Shown: positions 1-6,709, counted from the first letter of the stretch. The stretch is 10,480 nucleotides of DNA from FEN-987 sp035524675 (GCA_035524675.1 DATKOK010000075.1:1-10480), one strand, 5' to 3'. Notes: generated by a model from the letters alone, not told the origin. Program-made: numbers and translations.

Positions 1-2
1 GC

Positions 3-170
3 GCCGGGGACGTGGCCGAGGTTGTAATTCGCGGTCGGGTCATAGTCAACTTCAGCGATTCGAATCGACTTATCATTCAGGTGTTCGCTAACCCAGCTGG
101 TTTCAACGAGTACCTCAGGATGCCTGTATGCCATTGTGATCGGACAAACAATTCCGTATGGCATATTTAA
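3..170 (+). CDS. 3' end of an unidentified protein-coding gene (partial)
   Basis: The third reading frame is open from the window edge to a TAA at 168-170 and gives 55 residues. It begins AGDVAEVVIRGRVIVNFSDS and ends in a short His/Cys-containing tail. The alternating hydrophobic beta-strand-like pattern (EVVIRGRVIVNF, then RLIIQVF) looks like real protein rather than chance translation, and the other two plus-strand frames are broken early. The 5' part lies outside the window, so no family can be named. It would be co-directional with guaB. The opening bases superficially resemble a tRNA 5' end, but no matching 3' half follows. Confidence 0.45.
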   Translation, partial: AGDVAEVVIRGRVIVNFSDSNRLIIQVFANPAGFNEYLRMPVCHCDRTNNSVWHI

Positions 171-220
171 CCTCAATTCCAGTCATGATGAATAGCCGAT
201 TACAAACCATTCACACCAAG

Positions 221-228
221 TTTAAATC
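221..228 (+). promoter_or_regulatory. Possible box A (TATA) for the guaB unit
   Basis: TTTAAATC matches the archaeal box A consensus and lies in the 211-bp gap between the partial gene and guaB. A start site about 25 bp downstream would leave a leader of roughly 130 nt, long for an archaeon, so this assignment is tentative. I see no stable RNA or other gene in the gap. Confidence 0.35.
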
Positions 229-381
229 GGCACCCAAGACCTTGGCGCATTAACGGGCATATTGTTGATGTCCGGTGGATCAGGATTCTACGGGGCAACG
301 AAATTCGCGTTCCGTATGATTTTCCTTGCACAAATTGATAGGGAGGTATAGAATTCGTCATCAGTCGATATAACTGAAGGC

Positions 382-1812
382 TTGACCTTCGACGACGTCC
401 TGCTTGTTCCCAAGAAATCGCCCGCTCGCTCAAGGAAGGATGTCTACACTTCTTCTCAGCTCACACGACACTTGGAGCTTAAAGTTCCCCTCGTGAGCGC
501 TCCCATGGATACTGTTACTGAACATATGATGGCAATAGTCGCAGCACAAGCCGGCGGGATCGGTATGATACATCGATTCATGACTGTCCAACAGGAAGTG
601 GAAGAAGTATTGAAGGTCAAACGCTCCGAAAGTATAGTGATAGATCAGCCCTACAGTCTGAGCGATAATCAGAAACTAAAAGACGCCAAACGTTTGATGG
701 GCAAGTACGGAGTGACGGGGCTGCTCGTCGTCGATCCAACCGGAAAGCTGCAAGGCATAGTTACATCACGTGACATTCTCTTCGAGCGAGACGAAGAGAA
801 GAAAATCGCCGAACTAATGACTGGAATGAATGATATGATTACCGCGCCAGCCGACATCAATCTTCAGGAGGCAGAACGAATCCTGCACAAGAACAAGCTG
901 GAGAAATTGCCATTAGTTGACAAAGATGGAAAACTTCGTGGCCTTATCACGAGTAAGGACATGCTAAGCCTGGAAGAGCATCCAGACGCGTCAAAGGATG
1001 AGCGAGGCCGACTAATGGTCGGCGCCGCGGTAGGCGTAAGAGGAGATTACCTGGATCGGGCTCGTGCTCTTCAAGAAGCAGGAGTCGACGTCCTGGTAGT
1101 TGATGTAGCTCACGCCCACTCCGATATCACAATCGACGCTCTTCGTGCACTCCGGAAAGCATTACCCAGCACTGAGCTAATTGTAGGTAACGTGGCGACA
1201 AAGGAAGGAACTGAAGACTTAATCGCAGCCGGAGCTGACGCGGTTAAAGTAGGGATCGGATCAGGGTCAATCTGTATCACCCGGATTGTAAGCGGGGCAG
1301 GAGTACCACAACTCACGGCCATAATCGAATGCACCAAGGTAGCTGACGAGGCGGGCGTGCCAATAATCGCTGACGGCGGAATACGAACTTCGGGGGACAT
1401 CACTAAGGCTATCGCTGCCGGCGCATCGACTGTAATGGTAGGCAGCCTTCTTGCAGGTACTGAAGAGAGTCCAGGAATGACCGTAATGCGAGAGGGGAGA
1501 AAATACAAGTTGGTACGGGGCATGGCATCAGTGGCTGCTTCCTTCGACAGATCGTCACGAGAATCAGGACAAAACGACGAAGAAACCGCCACGAGTTTGG
1601 TGGACTATGTTCCAGAGGGCGTTGAAGCTTTTGTACCGTACAAAGGTAACGCGGCGGAATTGATAAGCCAACTTGTAGGGGGCCTGAAGTCAGGGATGAG
1701 TTATTGTGGCGCCACTAAAGTTGCTCAATTCCGAGGAAAAGGGACATTCGTCAAAATATCATCTGCGGGGCTCAAGGAGAGCTATCCACATGACGTCGAA
1801 CTCATGAAGTAG
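382..1812 (+). CDS. guaB: Inosine-5'-monophosphate dehydrogenase
   Basis: Catalyses the NAD-dependent oxidation of IMP to XMP, the committed cytosolic step of GMP synthesis. The 476-residue product opens with the family signature TFDDVLLVP and has the typical insert of two CBS domains at about residues 85-200. The catalytic loop GIGSGSICITR (291-301) carries the nucleophile Cys298; the usual GPGSICTTR has a Pro where this has Ser294. The phosphate-binding ADGGIRTSGD (330-339), the flap region ending VPEGVEAFVPYKG (410-422) and GMSYCGA (438-444) follow. The TTG at 382 is the only usable start codon: a TAG at 349 closes the frame and nothing canonical lies between. Relatives usually have several residues before TFDDVLL, here encoded as ITEGL. 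A GGGAGGT at 341-347 is too far upstream to serve this TTG, so the true start is doubtful. DUF488 follows after 12 bp. Confidence 0.95.
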   Translation: MTFDDVLLVPKKSPARSRKDVYTSSQLTRHLELKVPLVSAPMDTVTEHMMAIVAAQAGGIGMIHRFMTVQQEVEEVLKVKRSESIVIDQPYSLSDNQKLKDAKRLMGKYGVTGLLVVDPTGKLQGIVTSRDILFERDEEKKIAELMTGMNDMITAPADINLQEAERILHKNKLEKLPLVDKDGKLRGLITSKDMLSLEEHPDASKDERGRLMVGAAVGVRGDYLDRARALQEAGVDVLVVDVAHAHSDITIDALRALRKALPSTELIVGNVATKEGTEDLIAAGADAVKVGIGSGSICITRIVSGAGVPQLTAIIECTKVADEAGVPIIADGGIRTSGDITKAIAAGASTVMVGSLLAGTEESPGMTVMREGRKYKLVRGMASVAASFDRSSRESGQNDEETATSLVDYVPEGVEAFVPYKGNAAELISQLVGGLKSGMSYCGATKVAQFRGKGTFVKISSAGLKESYPHDVELMK

Positions 1813-1824
1813 ACCAATCTGCCT

Positions 1825-2382
1825 TTGTCAATCATTAGATTTCTATTCACTATTGGTCATTCGACTCGTCCACTAGAGGAACTAATCGGAACATTACAGG
1901 CAAATCATGTGACTATTCTTGCAGATGTTCGCAGGTACCCGGGTTCACGGACAAATCCACAGTACAACTCGGACAACATGGCTGATGCTCTTCCTCGACA
2001 CGGTATCAGGTATGTGTGGTTAGAAAAGCTCGGTGGTCGAAGAGAGGGTCTAGGGCGATTGTCCAAGAACACCTGCTGGAAGAACCGTTCATTCCGAAAC
2101 TACGCTGATTATATGGAGACCTCGTCATTTCTAGACGGATTCACTCAATTAGCCAAGCTAGTCAATGCTGGAACGGTCGCCATAATGTGTGCCGAGGCGC
2201 TCTACTGGAGGTGCCACAGATCTTTGATCTCGGACTTCGCGAAGTCGGAAGGTTTTCGAGTTGTACATCTCGTTGGACGAAGTGAATCATCGGAACATAA
2301 GTATACGGAGTGTGCTAGGGTTGTCAACGGTAGGCTAACCTATCGTATCGATTCAGAGATTCCGAATTTTACCATGAGCTAA
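1825..2382 (+). CDS. DUF488 family protein
   Basis: A 185-residue member of the DUF488 family, whose biochemical role is not established. Family landmarks are all present: TIGHS near the N-terminus (IGH at 10-12), DVRRYPGSR (34-42), GIRYVWLEKLGGRR (60-73), FRNYADYM (90-97), MCAEA (121-125) and CHR (130-132). The conserved Cys and His residues suggest an enzymatic or metal-binding site. The gene starts at a TTG only 12 bp after guaB stops, so the two are probably co-transcribed. No good Shine-Dalgarno sequence precedes it, and no ATG lies before the first family motif. Length is typical. Function in nucleotide metabolism would be guesswork from the neighbour. Confidence 0.9.
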   Translation: MSIIRFLFTIGHSTRPLEELIGTLQANHVTILADVRRYPGSRTNPQYNSDNMADALPRHGIRYVWLEKLGGRREGLGRLSKNTCWKNRSFRNYADYMETSSFLDGFTQLAKLVNAGTVAIMCAEALYWRCHRSLISDFAKSEGFRVVHLVGRSESSEHKYTECARVVNGRLTYRIDSEIPNFTMS

Positions 2383-2479
2383 GCTCTTCACATCATAAAG
2401 TAGTTCGCGACCATTGAATCACATACAAAATCAATAATAACCGACGTTGATAGCTTGCCAGTTGAGGTCATCTCTGAGC

Positions 2480-3049
2480 GTGCACAACGATATCTACGTG
2501 TCTGCACCCAGATATACAACACATTTCGACCATGATGCCGTTGTAGCCGCATTGACTCGAACGTACTCTCAGCGTGGAATCGCAGTGAGGTCTGAACCAG
2601 TGCTACCGGGCGGAAAGAGGTCAGATCTCGCTATTGCGTTGGATCACGATTGGACTTACATAGAAGTCAAGACTAGAAATGGAGATCGACCCTGTCATCA
2701 CAGGAATATCTCTCAGCGACAGAGTTTCCTAAGAGAACTCATGCGACTTCACGCGCATTCTTTAAAGCAGTTACCTAGAAAAAGATCATCTTTAGTCGTC
2801 CTCTCGGCCTCATCTTCTCCAGACAGGCGAAAAGCCATTAACAAGATAACCATTGCCCGTTCATTCGCAAGCAGAATCTTCAGTCAGAATTCCGAGAAAG
2901 TGATGGGCCTAATGATATTTGCACCATTCCGAAGCCCCAGTAAATCTCCTACAGGCTGGCGATACGCTTCTGCTCTCATACCGAATCCAAACTCTAGCTC
3001 GCAGAACCCAAGTGATAAGTTCGACAAACTTAGCAGCGTCCAACTCTAG
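2480..3049 (+). CDS. Small PD-(D/E)xK nuclease-like protein
   Basis: A 189-residue protein of no family I can name. Its core, PVLPGGKRSDLAIALDHDWT followed by YIEVKT, fits the PD-(D/E)xK nuclease fold: Asp49 (in KRSD), then Glu62 and Lys64 (EVK) as the catalytic D...ExK triad, preceded by an alpha helix with Glu39. A positively charged segment (HRNISQRQSFLRELMR, LPRKRSS) follows and may contact nucleic acid. The C-terminal 25 residues are Ser/Asn-rich and look disordered. I chose the GTG at 2480, with GAGGT at 2464-2468 and a TATA-like AATAATAA near 2432. The same frame is open from a TTG at 2447, which would add 11 residues. Restriction, repair or Holliday-junction activity are all possible; the sequence alone does not decide. 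Confidence 0.65.
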   Translation: MHNDIYVSAPRYTTHFDHDAVVAALTRTYSQRGIAVRSEPVLPGGKRSDLAIALDHDWTYIEVKTRNGDRPCHHRNISQRQSFLRELMRLHAHSLKQLPRKRSSLVVLSASSSPDRRKAINKITIARSFASRIFSQNSEKVMGLMIFAPFRSPSKSPTGWRYASALIPNPNSSSQNPSDKFDKLSSVQL

Positions 3050-3060
3050 CACGATTATTA

Positions 3061-3070
3061 GATTTAATTA
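3061..3070 (+). promoter_or_regulatory. Possible box A for the FHA gene
   Basis: GATTTAATTA lies about 36 bp before the GTG at 3102, which would give a near-leaderless transcript as is common in archaea. It sits in the 52-bp gap after the nuclease-like gene, suggesting that the FHA gene can be transcribed separately. Confidence 0.4.
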
Positions 3071-3101
3071 GACGCTAGATCGCATAATACGGTAGATAAC
3101 T

Positions 3102-3668
3102 GTGGACGCGTCTCAAATCGAATCGAAAGTTTCGACAGCCATATCAGAATTCAGAGAAAGATACAACACTTTCGAACACGCGTACCATTCCTACACCGCA
3201 CAGTACGGAGATCGCTCTGTCAAGGTCTATTCACCATACACGATCAGCGGAACGATAGACCCCGTCATCATAATTCTCGGACGGACGACTCCGCTCTTCT
3301 ACCGTGACTCGCGAAGAGTAATCTCAGGAAATGTTGGCTCGCTGAAGATTGAACCCGGCGTCTGCATATTAGGAAGGCGCGAACCCCCCGATTCAAAGCT
3401 CATCGGCTGGTCCTTAGGTGGAGAGACTGAACTGGAGCATTACGATACTAGAGTAAGAGTGATTCCGTCCAGAATCCACGCGGCAATTATCAGTAATGAG
3501 GAAAATCAAGTCTTCTTCACAGACTTAGGAAGCACGTCAGGGTCGATATTGGCTGGAGAGAGTACGAAGCCGGAACCCTTCACTACACTCTATGCCACCT
3601 CGAAGGTCGAAGTTCATAGAGTAACGATAGACACGAAATACGCTGAAATTAAGAAAACCCCGAGTTAA
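3102..3668 (+). CDS. FHA-domain protein
   Basis: A 188-residue cytosolic protein with a forkhead-associated domain at about residues 87-175. The phosphothreonine-binding signature is complete: ILGRRE (Gly91-Arg92), SRIH (Ser123-His126), then the DLGSTSGS strand-turn (141-148). FHA domains bind phosphothreonine peptides, so this is probably an adaptor in Ser/Thr-kinase signalling. The N-terminal 80 residues have a helical start (IESKVSTAISEFRERYNTFE) and a beta-rich part with an extra ILGR (58-61) that I do not recognise. A 21-residue insertion between the first FHA strand and SRIH is unusually long. Start is the GTG at 3102. No kinase or phosphatase is in the window; the nearest gene is the nuclease-like protein upstream. 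Confidence 0.85.
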   Translation: MDASQIESKVSTAISEFRERYNTFEHAYHSYTAQYGDRSVKVYSPYTISGTIDPVIIILGRTTPLFYRDSRRVISGNVGSLKIEPGVCILGRREPPDSKLIGWSLGGETELEHYDTRVRVIPSRIHAAIISNEENQVFFTDLGSTSGSILAGESTKPEPFTTLYATSKVEVHRVTIDTKYAEIKKTPS

Positions 3669-3682
3669 TCGCTTGGCGCCGG

Positions 3683-3705
3683 GAGGTGGGACTTGCACCC
3701 ACCTC
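3683..3705 (-). other. GC-rich 8-bp hairpin resembling a tRNA T-arm
   Basis: On the minus strand GAGGTGGG and CCCACCTC pair perfectly around the 7-nt loop TGCAAGT. This resembles a tRNA T-arm (normal loop TTCAAGT) and is followed by CCGGCGCCA, like an acceptor end. But I find no matching 5' acceptor strand, D-arm or anticodon arm upstream, and an 8-bp stem is longer than a T-stem. It could be a tRNA relic, a separated 3' half, or simply a structured end of the FHA transcript. The remaining bases from 3706 to 3820 show no gene that I can support. Confidence 0.35.
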
Positions 3706-3822
3706 ATCGCCCGCTCTGACCCATTCTAACTATCTGAGGTCCGAATCCTGAACTCAAAAGACCTTCGCACAATTTTATGGCAATGAAGATTTCTAAGCTT
3801 GATCAGTTGAAAGCAAGTTAAG

Positions 3823-3830
3823 TCTAAATC
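3823..3830 (+). promoter_or_regulatory. Possible box A for the riboswitch-thiT transcript
   Basis: TCTAAATC is a TATA-like element placed so that transcription would begin around 3850-3855, just at the first paired bases of the riboswitch. The spacing supports it more than the sequence does. Confidence 0.4.
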
Positions 3831-3849
3831 TCAGTTAATGTAAGATGAC

Positions 3850-3955
3850 GTGAAGGTACCGGGGGAGCTGGGAGTCCCGGCTGAGAGGGCGACCGCTGAG
3901 TCGTCGACCCCGTTAACCTGATCCGGGTAATGCCGGCGTAGGGAGAGTGCTAGAA
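3850..3955 (+). promoter_or_regulatory. TPP riboswitch (THI element)
   Basis: The conserved thi-box bases are present in order: GGGGGAGC (3861-3868), CTGAGAGGG (3881-3889, the pyrimidine-sensing arm), GACCC (3906-3910), ACCTGATCCGGGTAATGCC (3916-3934) and GGCGTAGGGA (3934-3943, pyrophosphate arm and P1). The variable P3 arm between 3889 and 3909 forms a short hairpin (GCGAC/GTCGTC). The element binds thiamine pyrophosphate in the nascent RNA and normally lowers expression when TPP is plentiful. It ends about 95 nt before thiT, matching the expected target. TPP riboswitches are scarce in archaea. The outer P1 helix is only weakly paired here. Control is probably at translation, since no T-rich terminator lies between the aptamer and the gene. 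Confidence 0.93.
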
Positions 3956-4048
3956 GCGAATGAAATCTAATTCTCAGATAAAGTCGGTCGAGTATAATCT
4001 ACTGTGCACAATCCTCGGTGACCTTCCCAAACCGACTGGGGGTGACGT

Positions 4049-4573
4049 TTGATCGTGAAAATGCGCGCCAAGATTCTCACCGAAGTCGTTTCTATGGTTG
4101 CGTTGGCAGGAGTTCTCGAATTCATCTCCAACTTCCTCCCATTCACAATGCCTGAAGGCGGAAGGGTCACCCTTGCTGCAATGATACCGATCTTCTTTGT
4201 TGCTGTCAGAAGGGGACCACGAATAGGAATTTTAGCAGGAATCGTATTCGGTCTAGTCGTACTAATTGTAGAACCATTTGTGGTGTATCCCGTTCAGGTT
4301 CTCCTAGACTACCCGCTTGCTTTCGGAGCTCTTGGGCTAGCAGGGTTCTTCCGCAAGCAACCCCTTATCGGTGTAGCTGTAGGGATAGCAGGAAGATTTC
4401 TCTGCCATTTTATCTCAGGGTGGGTGTTTTTTGCATCGTACGCGCCAGCAGGCATGGACCCCGCACTGTACTCAGCAGTATACAATGCATGGTACCTGGT
4501 GCCAGAGCTAGTGATTAGTGAAATTGTAATGTACGTACTCATGCGCCGAGGTATCCTCCAATTATACCTGTGA
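4049..4573 (+). CDS. thiT: Thiamine ECF transporter substrate-binding protein ThiT
   Basis: The membrane-embedded S-component of an energy-coupling-factor transporter that captures thiamine for uptake; the EcfA/EcfT module must be encoded elsewhere. The 174 residues form about six hydrophobic segments (12-30, 43-53, 58-80, 84-101, 106-127, 148-165). ThiT signatures are MPEGGRVTLAAMIPIFF (34-50), RRGPRIGILAG (54-64), HPVQ-like YPVQVLLDYPLAF (80-92), RFLCHFISGWVFFASYAP (116-133) and YNAWYLVPELVIS (145-157), including the aromatic residues that stack on thiamine. Start is the TTG at 4049 behind the strong GGGGGTGA at 4038-4045; GTG at 4055 and ATG at 4061 are alternatives. The TPP riboswitch immediately upstream confirms the substrate. 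Confidence 0.93.
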   Translation: MIVKMRAKILTEVVSMVALAGVLEFISNFLPFTMPEGGRVTLAAMIPIFFVAVRRGPRIGILAGIVFGLVVLIVEPFVVYPVQVLLDYPLAFGALGLAGFFRKQPLIGVAVGIAGRFLCHFISGWVFFASYAPAGMDPALYSAVYNAWYLVPELVISEIVMYVLMRRGILQLYL

Positions 4574-4603
4574 GTCAGGATCTCCCAACGATTTTCCGCT
4601 CCG

Positions 4604-4612
4604 TTTTTCTTT
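4604..4612 (+). terminator. T-tract, possible archaeal terminator after thiT
   Basis: TTTTTCTTT starts 31 bp after the thiT stop. Archaeal RNA polymerase terminates at such oligo-T tracts without needing a hairpin. It would separate thiT from the AIR-synthase-like gene, which has its own Shine-Dalgarno sequence. Confidence 0.4.
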
Positions 4613-4660
4613 ACGTCGCAATAATGCGATCATCATATACTACCAGGAGACTCATCACGC

Positions 4661-5740
4661 TTGAATCCAGCAAAATCAAATCGTGAATCTCCGCCTCTAG
4701 GAAAGTTCAATCGGGAAACCATCGAGAGGATAATTTACACCAACCTCGGCCTGAAGAACAAACGGATCCTAGTGGGTCCCAAGTTTGGAGTAGACAACAC
4801 CGTGATCGGCATCGGAGGTGGGAACGTCATGGTTGCCACGTGCGATCCACTCTCCTTCATTCCGGAATTAGGGGCAGATGATTCAGCCCGGATTTCAGTA
4901 GATCTGCTTGCTTCGGACTTAACGACGAGCGGATTGCCAGCGCAATATGGTATTTTCGATCTGAACCTCCCGCCAGAGATGACTCAAGGTGAGTTCTCTG
5001 AATACTGGAAAGCGTTTTCTTTGGAATGCTCTCGCCTTGGTATCTCGATAGTCGGAGGACACACTGGCAGGTACATGGGATGCGGATATACGGTGGTAGG
5101 AGGTGGAGTACTGTTTTCCATTGGAAAGAAGGATCTGTACGTAACTCCTGAGATGGCGACTCTCGGTGACGACATTCTGCTAACCAAAGGAGCAGCAATA
5201 GAAACAACTGCTATACTGACCAGAGTCTTCCCTAGGTCTGTCAGAAAAGCCATTGGACCGAAGTTGTACGAACGAGCTCAAAAGTACTTGGACCTCCTTT
5301 CAACGGTCGACGACGCGTTGACCGCCGTTTCGGTCGGACTTCATGAGGATGGTGTCACCGCTATGCATGATGCAACCGAAGGAGGTGTGGCCTCAGCTGT
5401 TCTCGAGCTAGTTGAAGCCTCGCGAGGAGGAGCAGAGATTGACCTAGCAAGTATCGAAGTCACTGAGGAAAGTGCTGCAGTTTGTCAGCTCTTTCACGTT
5501 GATCCATTAACTTCGCTCAGTGAAGGCAGCCTCCTGCTCACGGTGAACCCGTCAAAAACCTCCAAGGTATTGTCGCAACTTAACAAGGCTGGAATTCCTT
5601 CGAAAGTTATCGGGTGTATCACATCGAAGTCGTCTGGAATATACGCTAGCTCGAAGAATGGCCGTAGTAGATTGCGGTACCCGAAATTTGATCCTTATTG
5701 GCGAGCTTATGCTGCCGCCAAGCGGCGAGGCTGGCGGTGA
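4661..5740 (+). CDS. HypE/AIR-synthase-superfamily protein (not a canonical HypE)
   Basis: A 359-residue two-domain member of the PurM/HypE/ThiL superfamily, ATP-dependent enzymes that phosphorylate or dehydrate small substrates. The N-terminal domain has GVDNTVIGIGGG (43-54, where relatives have GDDAAV), TCDPLSF (60-66), ASDLTTSG (84-91) and VGGHTGRYMG (131-140). The C-terminal domain starts with GDDILLTKGAAIE (169-181) and has HDATEGGVASA (236-246) and LSEGSLLL (286-293). The pattern is closest to the archaeal HypE-like group. True HypE ends in a reactive Cys (PRIC); this protein ends KRRGWR and lacks it, and no hydrogenase genes are near, so hydrogenase maturation is unlikely. Start is TTG 4661 with AGGAGA at 4645-4650. 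A role linked to thiamine (ThiL-like kinase) is possible from the neighbour only. Confidence 0.82.
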   Translation: MNPAKSNRESPPLGKFNRETIERIIYTNLGLKNKRILVGPKFGVDNTVIGIGGGNVMVATCDPLSFIPELGADDSARISVDLLASDLTTSGLPAQYGIFDLNLPPEMTQGEFSEYWKAFSLECSRLGISIVGGHTGRYMGCGYTVVGGGVLFSIGKKDLYVTPEMATLGDDILLTKGAAIETTAILTRVFPRSVRKAIGPKLYERAQKYLDLLSTVDDALTAVSVGLHEDGVTAMHDATEGGVASAVLELVEASRGGAEIDLASIEVTEESAAVCQLFHVDPLTSLSEGSLLLTVNPSKTSKVLSQLNKAGIPSKVIGCITSKSSGIYASSKNGRSRLRYPKFDPYWRAYAAAKRRGWR

Positions 5741-5832
5741 TCGGTTAGGGTTCGAGAGTTCAATAAATCTAGTTTAGTTTCCAAAGGAAAATTTCGCAAT
5801 CCCATAACCTCGCTGTGATTCCCTTTACAGCA

Positions 5833-6141
5833 TCATTTCCGACTCAACTGTGGAGTCTCTGTCCTAAACGCCAGGTAGCCGATCTGTGAAATGCAATTGC
5901 GACACCAGAATTGGTTCCTTTCAGGCGAGTATTCTGCATAGGCGTCGACGACGACGTTTCCACAGTTCCAGCAACGAAGCAAGAGCATTCGTTTCATTTT
6001 GTGGAATTTCATTGATTTCTGATGTTCTTCCCATAGAGCATCTCCGTATTCGCACACGGTGTTGCAGACTTCACAGAAGAAAAAACTCCCCATGACAGCT
6101 AGGTCTCGCGCCTCTAAGGTGTCCGTCAGTGGCGGTGGCAT
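5833..6141 (-). CDS. Small zinc-ribbon-like protein with three CxxC pairs
   Basis: A 102-residue unrecognised protein. It has CEVC (23-26) followed by Cys30, CWNC (57-60) and CRNC (80-83), strongly suggesting one or two structural zinc sites; the outer pairs could form a zinc ribbon. The middle is basic and helical (HQKSMKFHKMKRM). No signal peptide or membrane span is visible. I use the ATG at 6141; the ATG of Met17 would start just before the first CxxC and is a fair alternative, as neither has a clear ribosome-binding site. It converges with the AIR-synthase-like gene across a 92-bp gap. Role unknown: a nucleic-acid-binding or protein-docking adaptor would fit the fold. Confidence 0.7.
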   Translation of the reverse strand: MPPPLTDTLEARDLAVMGSFFFCEVCNTVCEYGDALWEEHQKSMKFHKMKRMLLLRCWNCGNVVVDAYAEYSPERNQFWCRNCISQIGYLAFRTETPQLSRK

Positions 6142-6220
6142 GAATGCTCAATCCAAATGCTATTGCAGCACGAGTGACACAATTCGCAAATAGAGTTTCG
6201 CTCGATCACCTATGATCAGT

Positions 6221-6670
6221 TTAGCCGCGTTTGTCTGATCTCCAAGCTACTCTTCTTGTCGGTACTATTCTGATTATTGGTCTCGTTTGAAGCTTCATGA
6301 CGCGGTACTGAGGGTACTTGCTCCGAAGTCGGGTTATGGCCTGTCGATGTTCTCTTCCTGACATAATCAGTTTCGCTTTGCCGTGAACGATAACGAAGTT
6401 GAGTTTCCTCCAATCCTCCTCGTAATGGTCGATAACTAAGCAAACGTTGGGATTTGCTTTGATATTGAGTACTCTTCTGAGACCTGCAGGCTGTTTCCGT
6501 TTAGGTTTCTCGTCAATTGCGCTGTAAACTACTCCGTCGTGAAACACGTAACAAATGGGCACCACATGAGGATTCAGCGAGGTGTCACATGTGGCCAAGT
6601 GCCCAACTCTAGTTTCGCGTATCAGTTCTTCTGCCCATGAGGCAGCATCGCCTTTGTTCTGTCGATGCAA
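6221..6670 (-). CDS. PPOX-class split-barrel flavin/F420-binding protein
   Basis: A 149-residue pyridoxamine-5'-phosphate-oxidase-like split beta-barrel. The pattern RVGHLATCDTSLNPHVVPIC (21-40), AIDEKPKR (51-58), LRRVLNIKANPNVCLVIDHY (64-83) and EEDWRKLNFVIVHGKAKLI (84-102) matches the group whose members bind FMN or the deazaflavin F420 (the TIGR03668-type family). The KPKR/LRR...NI bases are typical cofactor phosphate contacts. Such proteins are cytosolic dimers acting as oxidoreductases or cofactor-binding proteins; the substrate here cannot be told. Start is a TTG at 6670, which fits the usual length, and no ATG precedes the barrel. It is divergent from DUF2203, with a TATA-like TTATAA between them. 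Confidence 0.88.
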   Translation of the reverse strand: MHRQNKGDAASWAEELIRETRVGHLATCDTSLNPHVVPICYVFHDGVVYSAIDEKPKRKQPAGLRRVLNIKANPNVCLVIDHYEEDWRKLNFVIVHGKAKLIMSGREHRQAITRLRSKYPQYRVMKLQTRPIIRIVPTRRVAWRSDKRG

Positions 6671-6671
6671 A

Positions 6672-6679
6672 GTTATAAT
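6672..6679 (+). promoter_or_regulatory. Box A for the DUF2203 gene
   Basis: GTTATAAT is a strong TATA-like element. Transcription would start near 6700, just before AGGT (6701-6704) and the TTG at 6710. This argues against the upstream ATG at 6665 as the start of DUF2203. Confidence 0.5.
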
Positions 6680-6709
6680 CTTGCACTCTCGGAATGTAGC
6701 AGGTTAACC

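Noticed and set aside
3..75. tRNA-like opening (GCCGGGGACGTGGCCGAG) and TTCGAAT at the left edge
   Set aside because: The TTCGAAT would need an A53-C61 closing pair, no acceptor 3' strand follows, and a protein-like frame runs straight through.
184..260. Possible C/D box guide RNA (ATGATGA at 184-190, TTGATGT near 264)
   Set aside because: No CTGA box D at the right distances, so the box pairs needed for a guide RNA are missing.
200..433. 77-codon minus-strand frame upstream of guaB
   Set aside because: Runs into the start of guaB, and its Arg/Ser-rich translation shows no protein-like pattern.
1110..1592. 160-codon open frame antisense to guaB
   Set aside because: Shadow of a strongly supported IMP dehydrogenase; Ala/Ser/Pro-rich translation with no domain.
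5846..5860. CTCAACTGTGGAGTC occurs here and again near 9941
   Set aside because: One copy is in the tail of a minus-strand gene, the other encodes the CxxC of the microprotein on the plus strand. Flanks are unrelated, so chance is the simplest explanation.
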